From Tubiluchus corallicola (Eukaryota; Priapulida; Priapulimorpha; Priapulimorphida; Tubiluchidae): 64,000 nt of DNA. Both the position numbers and the translations under genes were made by a program. Shown piece after piece: positions 9,966-21,700 of the stretch. The notes beneath the pieces were generated by a model, which saw only the letters and a list, made by a program, of their open reading frames with translations, made no database searches and was not told the origin of the DNA. Position 1 is the first letter of the stretch; the number at the start of each line of letters is the position of its first letter. Location of the stretch: the NCBI GenBank assembly GCA_030141605.1, contig JAQGDQ010000163.1, positions 1 through 64,000 on the forward strand, written 5' to 3'.

Positions 9966-11836
9966 AGCGCCACAGATTTAAAAAAACAACTAACGTACCA
10001 CATACGTTAAATATATGAATCATTTAACAAAAATCAAATGATGTACTTTTCCAACGTTCTGCCTTTAGTGTTTTCCTTGAGAGTTTTTAAACGACTCAGC
10101 TATCTTAAACCACAATATAAATCAACTTTGTTTTAAGGCGTTTTTGGGGTAACAGGTCAAATGACCAGGGCTCTTCAGTCTCTGTGCCTGCAGCTTAACA
10201 GAGCTGGAGTTTACTGGGCACAGACCTCACCAGAGCCATAACTCACTAAGCTGGAGCGTCATGTAATGATCCTATAAAACTATAATGCGCTATATAACGT
10301 GCTATATTTTAAGCACAAGAAAACCCTTACTTACATAAGGCTAAAAAATCGTCTTGAAATTTTGTGTAACCTGCATAACTGCCTTATTGCGCACAGAACT
10401 TGTATTAGCAGTAACGCTGTATAACACTTGAAAATTTAAACTCCTTGCCAGGGTTATAAGGCACAGCCGCCATTTTGTCGGTAGGTCGTTTGAAACAGGT
10501 TTAAATAACATTGTGTAAAGTTTGAAAAAATAATCAGAACATATGTAGCACAGAACACACTTCACTAACTAAGCAAAAGTATAAATTACTTTATCTTGTT
10601 AACAAGATCAAAAATACATTTTTCGGTGACTCATTGGCGCACACTGGGAAGGTGAACATTTTACTGGTTGGCACTACATTGCTAACAATATTATTTCTAA
10701 TTACAGTAGTCTTTCAAGCAGGTAAACATAATGCTAAGTAGTATACCTTTGCGTGGAAAGCTTTTTCTGGCATACTTTAAAATTGCCCTTTCTTTCTTTT
10801 TTCCTTTTACATCATAATTCAATTTCATCAGTATAGCACATTTCTCGCCACAACCAGTCTGTTTCCCGATTCTAGCACGGAAAGAATTACAAACTTCCAC
10901 TAGCCTGTGGCCGAGTATCACCTAATTAAACTAATTAAAAGTTTAAGTGTCATAAACAAATTAGCAGAGAGTGAAGCTCTGCCCTGTAAGCATTTTCTAC
11001 ATGTTAGTAATTAACGGCCCTAACTCTAATAAAGCTCTAACTCAGACTTACTCTCAGAAGCTGCAATTTGGTCAAATGCCTTGTAATATGTCTTTGATTA
11101 TTGCTGAGCAATAATCATTGACCTGGCCTTGTATACCTTATTTTGGAAATCACATAAGCTAAATCACTAATTTTCAGGTGAACAAAAAAGAATGTGCAAG
11201 GTGCATATTGAACATTTTACTTTTATACATTGTACACACAGTTGTACAGAATTCAAGTTTTGAAGTGCGCAGTTCAAATAAAATTTTTTAAGAAAGACTA
11301 AAAAACACAATAATAAGATGTGGCTTAATTATTCTAAAACTAGCAGAGTGAGAGATTTTGAGTGTGAAAACACTTAAAACGATTCTAGTGATACCTGAGA
11401 TAGGTGACTAGTAAGTAATCCCACTGACTGCCTAAATGATTGGCTAAACAACCCAGGTGACAGATGGACTGACCGAATGGTTCCAAAAAACTCTATGACT
11501 TATTTGTTTTTCTATGTATTTATTGTAAACATAATAGTTTCTCTTCGAACATGTAACATAAATCTCTGTAACAAATGAAAACCAATGTCTAATAAAAGTG
11601 ACCAGTAATAGCCATAGAAACTTTACCCAGAATAAACTGAAGAAACTTTTGACATGAAAGATTACATGTCATTAGCAAGCCAAGGTTAGCAAGATCAACA
11701 GGTACAAACTAAAGTGAAAGTTAATGACGTAATGTGACAAGGTCAGGCAAGAAACTTACAAATGACAGGATTATCAGAGTGCTGCAAGGAGTGTGAATGA
11801 CCATTGACCAGTGGGTCAATGTCGGAAGTCTTTGCA
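9966..11836. other. Intergenic spacer between the paralogues A and B
   Basis: Contains the 3' UTR of gene A, for which I find no canonical AATAAA in the first few hundred bases, and a hairpin-forming segment at 10169-10237. Otherwise AT-rich with no recognisable exon. Confidence 0.4.
10169..10237 (+). other. Two-step hairpin downstream of gene A
   Basis: GGCTCT (10169-10174) pairs with AGAGCC (10232-10237), and TCTGTGCC (10181-10188) pairs with GGCACAGA (10217-10224), nested inside it. The segment is GC-richer than its surroundings. It could be a structured 3' UTR element or a fold-back repeat. Confidence 0.35.
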
Positions 11837-11843
11837 TATAAAA
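11837..11843 (+). promoter_or_regulatory. TATA box of secreted gene B
   Basis: GCATATAAAAAC places TATAAAA at 11837-11843. A plausible start of transcription lies about 25-30 bp downstream, followed by a short 5' UTR exon ending at 11918 (ATACAG|GTATGT). The matching acceptor is GTAATAG|GT at 12230, leading into the exon with the ATG at 12294. Confidence 0.5.
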
Positions 11844-12293
11844 ACACAGAGACTGTTATGATATTTTCACTGACCAAAGCTGTTTGACTCCAGTTACATC
11901 TCTTTGTTTTGGATACAGGTATGTACTTAGGTAGGATTTTGTAACTAGCTTTAGATTGTTTTCTTTGTTAGGAAAAAATAAAATACAATTTTCAATCTAA
12001 TGCATAAAATATGCAAAAAATAGCATTAACCTACGTGAATATTGTTCAACACAAGCTATTACTTTACAGTTTAAGCCACAATTAGAAATTTGTTGATCCT
12101 TTTTTATCATAACTTGTGTGAATTTATTTTAACCTTCATTAATTTAACTTACTTTGATTACTAAAGTTTACAAAAAATACTAAAATCTTCAGGTGCTTCT
12201 ATCTGCTAATTTCCAGTTTTTTCGTAATAGGTAGAAAGAAGAAGATTGTGCATAGTTGTTTACCACAATAATCTGATCTAAGGATACCATAAA

Positions 12294-15136
12294 ATGGAGA
12301 AACTCATTGTGATTTTTCTTGTAGCTGCTGTCAGGTAAGTCTACGTCAACCACTGTACCAAAGAATTGAGAAATTCATTTTGATTTCACTTGTAAAAAGT
12401 CACAGGTTAAAAAAATTGTGAAAAGGTCGGGAAAAAAGAAAGGCAGGAGTCTACAGTTCCCCACACAGTCTAAGTACCCTAACTCTAACCGGACCCTAAT
12501 TCTAACCGTAATCTTAATTTACTTCTCGAACTATTTTCTTGTGTGTGGAAAATTGTAAACTTTAGCCAAATGAAATAAGTCTAACCCTAGCCCCTATTCA
12601 TAACCTAACCCTAAAATATAGAATTAAACATGTTTTTTCACATACCTAACTACCATCAGTAGGGTAGTGAATATGTACTAGTCATGTATTTCCAGTTAAT
12701 AACTGATTCAAAATATTTTGCATTTTATTGCTTTAACTGGTACTTAAGTAATTTCTGGCTGATTTGAATATTTTTATTTGATTACTTCTTTCCTAGCCAA
12801 AATTGTGACTTTTTTCTGTGACATTTTCCTAGCCAAAAAGGTGTGACTTTTTTCTGTGATTTTTTTACATGTGACTTCATTATTGGTCACCTACTAAACA
12901 CAGGTACCATTGCCTCTGATGTGACACGCGCACATATATATTTACAACCTACATGAGAGAGGACAAGAGAAACAACTAAAGAGAAAGGATGTGTTTTAAT
13001 TTTATCATAAACGAATGTCCCAACTGCCAAGAATGACCAAGTTACTGCCAGTCAAGCAAATTATTCCGTCTTCTTCTAGCGTCAAGAAAAATTTCTCATA
13101 TTTTCAGCATCCAGTTTGCCAAAGGCCGGGTAGACTGTCGATGCCAAATACCACGAGGAGTGGCAGACCCAGATGCTGAAGATGGATTTAGAGTTGAATT
13201 TGTGGACGTGTGCACACATCCAGATTACAACTGGGGTAAAACGGCATGTGAGTGTTGCCCACGACCGCTTGCAAGAGACGTATGCGACTGCTGCGACGTT
13301 TGCGGTGTGGTAAGTAAGAGGCAACAAATTTAAATTAACTTTACTAACATCAGTCTTTATCCTGCCTTTATCTTTATAACAATTCTGCTAAAATTAGGAC
13401 ATGTTTTTACTAAGTGACCAAAGTTAAATAACATTGGGCATGACTAGTAAATGGAAGGTAATTATAAATGCGGAGCAGTTCGATTATAATTACTGAGGTT
13501 ATATTGGAGCTGTGTTCATTGGTGGTTGAGGCTTAAATACATATTGAAAACTTATTGATGGGTTTATTTCGCCAGTCAGCACAAAAAAGCAAGTAAACAA
13601 AGAAAAGTACATTAAAGCAATCAACGTGTGCTATCGCTCCCTCCTCAGCGCAGAGTTCCTGACCTATTCGCAAACAACACAAGTGCGCACGCAGCCAAAA
13701 CTCAGAAGAATTGCGCGCTGGTGCCATCATCCAGGTAACGCCCTAAACTCATAGCAGTTACTCAGCTCCCCAAATTAGCTTAAATATTAATAGCTAATTT
13801 CTAAACTGTACACTCAAAATAGTAACAAATGGCGCCTAGAAACTTGAGAACATGCACAAAATAGTGCAACAAAACCTTCCCAAATGTAATTACTACCTAA
13901 GTACGAACATTGGAATCACATGAGGATTGAAACAACAAATGTGCCACCATAACATATTTGGATTTCATCGTTCTGCTAAAATCGGGGTGAGTTTTTACTA
14001 AGCGACCAAAGTTAACTAACATTGGGCATGAGTAGTAAATGGAAGGTAATAATCGGGAAATTACTTCTGGGCAAGAAAAAATGGGTTCTCATTCTGTAGC
14101 TGCTGTTGCAGACTATTTATCTTCTTCAAGGAGAATGTAAGTGTGTCTCATCTTAGAGGTCTATACACTCCATCCTTGATAAGTGTTAAGTTGCCGTCCT
14201 GCCTCAAACGTCCAGATCATAAATGGATGTTGTCATTGAGTACTGGATTCTACTTTGCCTTCTGGTGAACTATGAACATGTAGAAAACACATCCCTGTTA
14301 AGAAAACAATACGGTTAGAATAAGATAATTGAGCTGCCCTGACTTAGCTAAGCTGACGAGACATCTTAGGCATGTCAAGTGAGATGGTGGGATGAGACAT
14401 GTTGAGATCATAAGCTACGATAAAATGAGCCACGCAGGGCCTATTTCAGCCTAGGCGAGGCCCGGGGAAGTGGGGCGTGTGAGGCCCCATCGGGGGGGGC
14501 GCTACCATGGTTGGCGCCCAGAAAATTTTTGAACTGCTAGAACGTCGGAGAAGCATTTTCAAAGAGAAAATATGGAGTTATACAGTTGTTAAAGGAAAGA
14601 ACAATTGAAAGAAAAACTGCTCAAGACCAGTCCTTAATACTTGTCAATACTGGCACGCGGCGAGCTTGCGGCAAGAGAGGGAGAGAGGTGGCAGTATGTT
14701 CGCATAAAGCAAAAAAAATGTTACCTTGGCGCGAGGCCCCGGGGAAGTATCCCCACTCCCCCCCCCTTGAAATAGGCCGTGGAGCCTATTTAGATAAAGT
14801 AGTACTGCGGTAATGAGCAGAGATGAAATGAAGCGAGGTAAAGAAAAAACAAACCATCAAATGAGACGAGAAGAGAAAATTACTTTACCCATTAATTACT
14901 TTTATTAACATTATGATAAGTTTTTTCACAGTCTCATGTCATTTATGGTAGTCCTACAGTGTAAGAAATGAACACAAAATCACCACACATTTTGACATTG
15001 GGCCTAAAGATTTTGATTCTCAATATTACAGGTCGAAGGAGATGAGTGTACACTAGTACCTCTTGCTGGACAACCATTTGGCTGCACAGATGGCTCTGAA
15101 TGTACAGAAGTTGATGGACAGTCTATATGTGTGTAG
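12294..15136 (+). CDS. Secreted cysteine-rich protein B with IGFBP-like C-terminal half, 115 aa, three coding exons
   Basis: Coding exons are 12294-12334, 13108-13309 and 15032-15136, with the same phases and the same exon 2 and 3 lengths as gene A. Exon 1 encodes the signal core MEKLIVIFLVAAV. Exon 2 encodes GRVDCRCQIPRG, DVCTHPDYNWGKT and the stretch PLARDVCDCCDVCG, which is identical to gene A. Exon 3 encodes GDEC, AGQPFGCTDGSEC and a final SICV. By my hand alignment exon 2 is about 75% and exon 3 about 59% identical to gene A. B has 14 cysteines; the two extra fall at ACECC where A has QECW, suggesting one additional disulfide. AATAAA lies at 15374-15379. A tandem duplication is the obvious origin. 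Function is unknown; the IGFBP-like C-terminal half is the only lead. Confidence 0.85.
12363..12410 (+). repeat. Decayed echo of gene B exon 1
   Basis: The stretch GAGAAATTCATTTTGATTTC resembles the start of exon 1 (GAGAAACTCATTGTGATTTT), and the similarity runs on through CTTGTA to a CAGGTTAA that mirrors the CAGGTAAG donor. It begins about 72 bp after the exon. It has no ATG and is probably a local tandem duplication that decayed. Confidence 0.45.
12441..12568 (-). mobile_element. MITE copy 1 with telomere-like core
   Basis: The reverse complement opens TTGGCTAAAGTTTACAATT, continues CCACACACAAGAAA, contains TTAGGGT-like units and ends GTGTGGGGAACTGTAGACT. It aligns end to end with 33787-33914 on the other strand. 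The ends form inverted repeats (AGTTTACAATTC against GAATTGTAAACT in copy 2). It lies in intron 1 of gene B. Confidence 0.6.
13383..14051 (+). repeat. 80-bp direct duplication within intron 2 of gene B
   Basis: Segments 13383-13463 and 13971-14051 share TTCTGCTAAAAT, TTTTTACTAAG and ATTGGGCATGA in the same order with few substitutions. The offset is 588 bp. They are either two copies of a short dispersed repeat or an old local duplication. Confidence 0.7.
14431..14781. mobile_element. 351-bp GC-rich inverted-repeat element (MITE-like)
   Basis: Left end CACGCAGGGCCTATTTCA, right end TGAAATAGGCCGTG, so the termini are inverted (GGCCTATTTCA). GAGC is found directly outside both ends (14427-14430 and 14782-14785), a possible 4-bp target duplication. 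A second near-repeat, GGCGAGGCCCGGGGAAGT, occurs near both ends in the same orientation. Its GC content contrasts strongly with the AT-rich intron around it. No transposase is encoded. Confidence 0.6.
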
Positions 15137-17155
15137 ATGCTGCTGCACTTTAGTTTTTATAAGCTTAGCATTTCTTTGTCTCTCAGGCATAGATCTGTGT
15201 AATTAATGTGTAGTATGTGTCCATTTTATATGAATTACATTGTTAAAATTTGAGTACGCATGCAAGTAATATTCCACAAAAAATTGTTGCATTTTTTTAT
15301 AGACACAAAACACAAATGTATATATACTGTATATATGGACATTGTGCTTACATGAATTGATGATGATGATGACAATAAATCTTTTATTGAAAATAAATAA
15401 ATATTTACAGAGGTGTTTCTGTTTGCATGAAAAGATTGGCCTACTGTCAAATGTAAGCATAGGAGAATTAAATTTTTGTTAATGGGCTAACAATAGGCCC
15501 TACTGTTTTGTGATATGTATACAACACATTTACAATATCTGCATGCTATTTTACTATGTATCAACACATGCAGTCACGATGTGCTGAAAGATCTAGAAAT
15601 ATTTACATGAAACTATAAGCATTATACTTTTAATGGGAATAAGAACTGTACATTTCATTGACTTACGTTATAAAATTAAAAATAACCTCAACACCTTACG
15701 CACATTACCACAAAGTAAAAATGATGAATGAAGTTATAGCCAGATGCTTTACTACTAGTAAAGACAATAAGATCAATTTAGCAAAAGAAACACGCAAATA
15801 AAGTTAACACAAACTGTATCAAACTGTACTCAAGCCTACTCAAAGGCTTAAAATATATATGCAATACATTTTAATAGAAATGGTTTGTAAATACAAAGGT
15901 TCTAGTAAATCTAATGAGAGGAAAGACGAAATGCATTTGGGGCCCATCCAAGTTTCTAATTTGTCTATTAGCAATTGTAGGATGGTCACAAATGCACGCG
16001 CATACATCCTCACCTATGTTAGCTCTTGACGGGCAATTGTTCTTATTGAACACAAGTTCCTATAAGAATTAAAAAAATTGCAGTCAACAGACTTTACCGT
16101 GACCTTCACTTACGTACATTGGTCCATGTGAAGTGTGAATTCTCATTAGCTTTTATATTGCACTACCCGAAAATTTATTATGAAGCCTCGATTTCAAAAC
16201 TACAGTTTAGACCGACAAATCCTCCCACAATAACTGTTATAAAGTTTCAGATTTTGTTGCTGTTTGGTAGTGAATTTTAAACCAAAAATAGTTAACATGA
16301 TATTAATCGAAAAAAGCACGTTGCTACAAGTTGTGTGACCAAAAACCATAAAGGCCTATGATAAAATTAAAGTTATACTGGACCCCCAAATGCCCAAACA
16401 GCGGTTTCACAGGCTCTCTTTTCAAAGATTCCAGAAAACGGGCTTTACTATCACAAAGTCAAAATAATAGTGACCAAGCCAATTTTTATTAAACGCAATA
16501 TTTCTAAGCTCGTAAAACCCACCTTGTCCCTTACCCTCATTACCTATTTATTCGTTTGTATGTTTATTCTAATCAGTTTTTCTGCTTCATTAATACCAAA
16601 ATAATCTTCTTTCATCTACGCATCTTCTTCACCTGCTAATGCACTATTTGCAAATGAACACTTAAAGGTTCAGTGCTGTTTTCAATATATTTGCTACAAG
16701 TAAATAAATGTTCTGTTTTTGCTAATTCATTATTGCAATTCAGGGCACAATTAATTCCTTACAATTGATGGCCTTATGCGTATTTGCTTTTATTTTTACC
16801 ATAATTATGAAGTCTAAAATTCAAATTATTTTTGCCTCTACACAGAATTGTGAAATTATGCTCCCGTTTAACTTTTTGATTGTTTGCCAGAAATCTTAAT
16901 TTTGTGCTCTTATTCACATTTTCGTTGAATTTGTCTTTTATTACAGATGTTTTCCATTTCATTATACCAACTCCAAAACTTTATTGTCCAATCCTGAAAT
17001 CCAAAGGTTCTGTGAAACGCACCTTTTTTGTAGCAAGTACGTATGCTTTTAATAAAATTATAGTGTGTCTGTTAACAACATCGAATTGATCTTTCTAAAC
17101 AACTTTTGCGTCTATAGATGGCGGTAATGCACTGTTACTGAAACACGTGGAAAGC
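15137..17155 (+). other. 3' UTR of gene B and upstream region of ALDH7A1
   Basis: Holds the gene B poly(A) signal at 15374-15379 and a GATGATGAT run just before it. No gene is seen from 15500 to 17100. TAGATGGCG at 17115-17123, about 35 bp before the ALDH7A1 ATG, resembles both a YY1 site and the CTCF-like motif repeated across the window. Confidence 0.4.
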
Positions 17156-18781
17156 ATGGCATTGAGGATTTTGCGTTACTCTCATAAGTTGCAAGCAAAT
17201 TTTCATCATTTCTTTTTTAGTAAATTGTATTTGTCAACCAACGCAATGTTGGTTGAAAGTGCACAGTATTCATGGTTGAAGGAACTTGGTCTCAGTTCTG
17301 AAAATTGTGGTGTATACTTCGGAAAGTGGACGGGTAATGGCAATGTAGTTACGTCTTATAGCCCTGCCAGTGGTGAAGCAATAGCCAACGTTACTGAAGG
17401 TAATTTGACTGACTACAATAACGCAGTTGGTGCTGCAATGGATGCGTGGAAAATTTGGGCAGATGTACCTGCACCGAAACGTGGTGAAATCGTGCGACAG
17501 ATTGGTGACGCACTTCGAGAAAAAATTACACTGTTGGGAAATTTGGAAAGCTTGGAAAACGGAAAGATTGCAGCTGAGGGCAAGGGTGAAGTGCAGGAGT
17601 ATGTTGACATATGTGATTATGCTGTCGGACTGTCACGCATGTTTTCTGGAAAGGTCATACCATCAGAAAGGCCTGGACATGCTTTACTCGAAGTATGGAA
17701 TCCGCTTGGCACAATAGGAATTATTACTGCGTTTAATTTTCCAGTAGCAGTGTATGGTTGGAATAGTGCTATTGCTATGGTGTGTGGTAATACAATGGTG
17801 TGGAAAGGAGCTCCAACTACACCGTTAACGAGCATTGCAATTAGCAAAATCACATCTGCGGTACTTGAACGAAATGGCTTACCCGGAGCTGTATGTTCAC
17901 TTGTCTGCGGTGGTGCTGAAATTGGTGAAGCCATGGCAAAAGATGAACGCTTGCCATTAGTTTCGTTCACTGGCAGCACAGCAGTAGGTAAAAAAGTGGC
18001 ACTTTCTGTCCAGGAAAGGTTCGGGAAGTGTCTTTTAGAACTAGGTGGAAACAATGCTGTCATTGTTCTTGAGGATGCAGATCTTGACATGGTGGTACCA
18101 GCTGTAACATTTGCTGCTGTTGGCACAGCTGGCCAGCGATGTACTACAGCTCGCAGGCTGATCGTCCACGAAAAGTTGTATGATGCCGTCGTGGAACGAG
18201 TAAAGAAAGCATATGCACAGATCTGCCCTGGTCGAATGGGTGATCCCTTAAATGAAAAAACGCTTTACGGTCCGCTGCACACTAATGAAGCAGTAGCACA
18301 ATATCTCAAGGCTATAGAAGATGCAAAGTCACAGGGTGGTGCTGTGATATTTGGTGGGAAGGTAATAGACAGGCCCGGATACTTCGTTGAACCAACTATC
18401 GTCACTGGTCTGGCCCACGATGCTGAGATTGTTAAGCGAGAAACGTTTGCCCCAATTCTGTACATCCTGAAGACATCAGGTATCAATGAAGCCATTACCT
18501 ATAACAATGAGGTCTCTCAAGGTTTATCAAGCAGTCTGTTTACGCAAAACCTTGCAAATGTGTTTAAATGGATGGGGCCATTTGGATCAGACTGTGGCAT
18601 CGTTAACGTGAATATTCCCACGAGTGGAGCAGAAATCGGGGGTGCATTTGGTGGAGAGAAGCACACCGGCGGTGGGCGCGAATCGGGTAGCGATGCCTGG
18701 AAGCAGTACGTGAGGCGGTCAACTTGTACTATAAATTACTCCAAAGATCTGCCTCTGGCACAAGGAATCAAGTTTGAGTAG
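17156..18781 (+). CDS. ALDH7A1: Alpha-aminoadipic semialdehyde dehydrogenase (antiquitin), intron-free
   Basis: A 541-aa uninterrupted frame from ATG 17156 to TAG 18779-18781. The family oxidises alpha-aminoadipic semialdehyde in lysine breakdown with NAD+, and also betaine aldehyde and other aldehydes; it works as a tetramer. Seen directly: [12 protein letters not shown] with the catalytic Asn near 194, VWKGAP with Lys 217, FTGST, ELGGNNA with the general-base Glu 295, [10 protein letters not shown] with the nucleophile Cys 329, and the antiquitin C-terminal block [18 protein letters not shown]. The first 30 residues ([11 protein letters not shown]...) are basic and free of acids, like a mitochondrial presequence. 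Met31 (ATG 17246) starts a segment, [10 protein letters not shown], that corresponds to the cytosolic start used in vertebrates, so dual targeting is plausible. AATAAA is at 19386-19391. The absence of introns is odd next to its intron-rich neighbours. Confidence 0.97.
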   Translation: MALRILRYSHKLQANFHHFFFSKLYLSTNAMLVESAQYSWLKELGLSSENCGVYFGKWTGNGNVVTSYSPASGEAIANVTEGNLTDYNNAVGAAMDAWKIWADVPAPKRGEIVRQIGDALREKITLLGNLESLENGKIAAEGKGEVQEYVDICDYAVGLSRMFSGKVIPSERPGHALLEVWNPLGTIGIITAFNFPVAVYGWNSAIAMVCGNTMVWKGAPTTPLTSIAISKITSAVLERNGLPGAVCSLVCGGAEIGEAMAKDERLPLVSFTGSTAVGKKVALSVQERFGKCLLELGGNNAVIVLEDADLDMVVPAVTFAAVGTAGQRCTTARRLIVHEKLYDAVVERVKKAYAQICPGRMGDPLNEKTLYGPLHTNEAVAQYLKAIEDAKSQGGAVIFGGKVIDRPGYFVEPTIVTGLAHDAEIVKRETFAPILYILKTSGINEAITYNNEVSQGLSSSLFTQNLANVFKWMGPFGSDCGIVNVNIPTSGAEIGGAFGGEKHTGGGRESGSDAWKQYVRRSTCTINYSKDLPLAQGIKFE

Positions 18782-21636
18782 AAGCTTCATAGACATAATG
18801 GGTGTGTCATCTCAGTTATCCTTTCCAAGTCTGACAACATTCTCCTCTTCTAGAATAGGAAAGTTAGGGATCTATTTTATGGAGGTATAGTCCCTTTTTT
18901 ATATTCAGGAAAATCAGTGAAACCTTGTGTTAGTGAGATGTGGACCTGCAGCCATTTACGCTAGTCAAATGTTTGTCATTCAATTTTTATTATAAAATCT
19001 TCTAAATAGACACTGTGAAATGTAAATTTTTTCTCCATTTTTGCACAGTGCAGTTTCATTGTAGCTAAAATAATGTAACTCAAACTATAGATTATAGTGA
19101 ATAATTAACCATGAAAACAAGCATGTGCTGCTATCTGTCGGGCAGCTAATTACACATTTGTCACAAGGAAATACAGATATAAACCATGTTTTTACTTATG
19201 TAAATTTCTTCTATTTACAACCTATGTTCTGTAGGCCTCTTGCAACTAGTTACTCTTTTTTCGATATTATTTGGTTTTCTAGTAAAATAACAACCTTTTT
19301 TACTCTTGGTTGCAAAGATCATGATTATTTTTATCTACGAGATTTTGTTAGACATCAAGGCTACATTTTACCAAAAAGTTGAACAAATAAAATAGTTGTT
19401 ACTGCTTGCATATGTGTGCTACAAAGTTGTGCATTATTTCATTGCAAGGAACAAATGCACTCAGCTTCAATTGAAACATGTTTGGTTGTGTTAAAATGCA
19501 CAGAATTAAGATTGTGCTTAAACTAGTGGAGACATGTTTAGTAACTGGAGTTCATAATAGTAATGTTGATCCAAAAAGAAACCAAGATAAAGTTACAAAC
19601 CAGTGATTTTATAAAAGGACTGTATTGCTTATCACTTTATGACTATTTTTAGTCTTAGCTTTCATAAAAAAATCATGAGGCAGTGATTGTTCTTATTTCT
19701 AATATTTATTGTTTCCAATTTTTTATGTTAACAATAGTTTTTCTTAATTTGCTTATCAAATAAATGTTCTATCAGTTTATTTGTTCTTGAATATTACAAG
19801 ATTTAGTACAGCACAATAAATCAACTCACCAGGCCTCACTAACCAATAATAGTTGACACTAGCAACAAAACAATGTGAGAGGCCCGGAGGAAATATACAA
19901 TTTCAGTGATAAAAATGGAATGGCACAAAATAAATTTTTGTAGTATCAAATTCTACTGCTTTTACGATCATGTTTCATCAATAGTTCAGAAAATAGCAAT
20001 CCTATATCTACAGAGTATCCAGTGATTAAAGTTTTGGCACTAATATGACACGTTACTATACTGTAGGTTTAGCAATGCTCTTTAACATGACAAATAATAA
20101 CAAATTCATCTTTGCAATGCTACATGTCTTGCCAAAAAATTGATTGTCCAGAAAAATTTAAAATTCACCAAAAAATACAATACAACCACATCACATAAGG
20201 TGTTTTGACAAAATGTTTGGTGCTTGGAATAGATAAGTAAAGCAGTAATAGATATTTCAATTAAATCATAAATGAATCATAATAGATTTTTAATGATGAA
20301 ACTGACAGTATGCGTATTGCCTGTTCATCAAATTTTTATAAGCTATGCAAAGTACACATAAGTACTTGGACCCTGTATTCACCATAGCTACAAGTAATTT
20401 TTGTTAAACTCACGAACCAATAATTAATGATTAAAATTGCAAAAGGTCCCAATTTCAAACAAAAAAGTCAGTAAAGCTGAAGTGCCACATATACACGTAA
20501 CAGAAATGCATGTATGTTCACAAAAACAGAAGGTTAACATGCAATACTGAAGTAGGATGCAATAGTTTTGATGCATGTAATTTTAACAACAGAAACAATA
20601 AACTAGATTACCATATAATTAATACACTGCTGGATTAAGAATGTTACACTGCACTCCCGAAAGTTTTTAAAATGTAAATACCTTTTCTACTACAATAAAC
20701 AATATGTTGCAAAAGACAACATAAAGTCAGAATTGTTGCTTTGCTCATTTTTTTAAATAAAATTTAAATTTGAAATGAAAATAACAATCATACCCTTTTT
20801 TTATAAAGCGTCCAGTGTGTGTTTGGATAAAAATCAGACTAACAACTTTTAGTTTAAAACTTTGAATCCAACTGGAACTATGCAGCAGGTACTTCATAAA
20901 AGCGCAAGATTTGAACAATAGATGGCACCAGTTTCCACCAGTCTTACTATTTTATGCTAGACAAAAATTCTGTTCACAAGCACAAAATATTGCTTTTTGT
21001 AATTCACAATTTCAATTTGAAAATTTACAAAATAAAAATTAATTTAGATTACCTCTAAAAAGAACTAATGGCTTGTATGGTTATACAACTTCATGTAAAC
21101 AATTTTAATTAGTACTTTAACAATACGTGCAACAATTACTCAGTAATCACGAAACACCAATAATACAATTTCTCTATAAAAATAGGAAGGTTCTAAAATT
21201 GGTAAAAACACACGCTTCTCCTCACACCATCGGTCAAAAAACAATCAGTTTATCAAGCTATAAAGCAGTGAAAAAAATGCACCAACCTGCTAACAAGCCG
21301 CAAATACTTTACAATTCCTTATACGAAGGTTGAATAAAAACTAATAAACGGTAACACCTTATCAGTACAATTAATTGTATGACACAAAAGTGATAGACAG
21401 ATTCAAGGGTTAATGATCCCCACTGTTCAGTTAAGTTACAGAGTTACTCACATACTTATGTAAGTAAAGTTACATTAAAATAATAAACATACTCGAAATC
21501 TGGTGGAGCATAACACTCGTATGCGGAAAAGTTACTTTTTGCATCAAATTATGTACATGGTGTTCCAAAAGAACCTGAGAAGTAGAAATATACAAAAACC
21601 AAGTTATATGCTAGCAAACTTGGAGTCAAGTAAATA

Positions 21637-21700
21637 CAGTCAAACCTCATTATAACACTCCCTAATACAATGTTAACCTCGCTTAATGCCTAGATTTTTG
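21637..21700 (+). mobile_element. Possible pogo/Tigger-like transposon terminus
   Basis: TA followed by CAGTCAAACCTCATTATAAC resembles the terminal inverted repeats of pogo/Tigger elements, which insert at TA. A short related repeat follows (TTAACCTCGCTTAAT). I found no opposite end, so this is a solo or truncated end at best. Confidence 0.35.

Noticed and set aside
17147-17155. ALDH7A1 start at GTG 17147 (MES- N-terminus)
   Set aside because: That codon is GTG. The first ATG in frame is 17156, the normal eukaryotic start.
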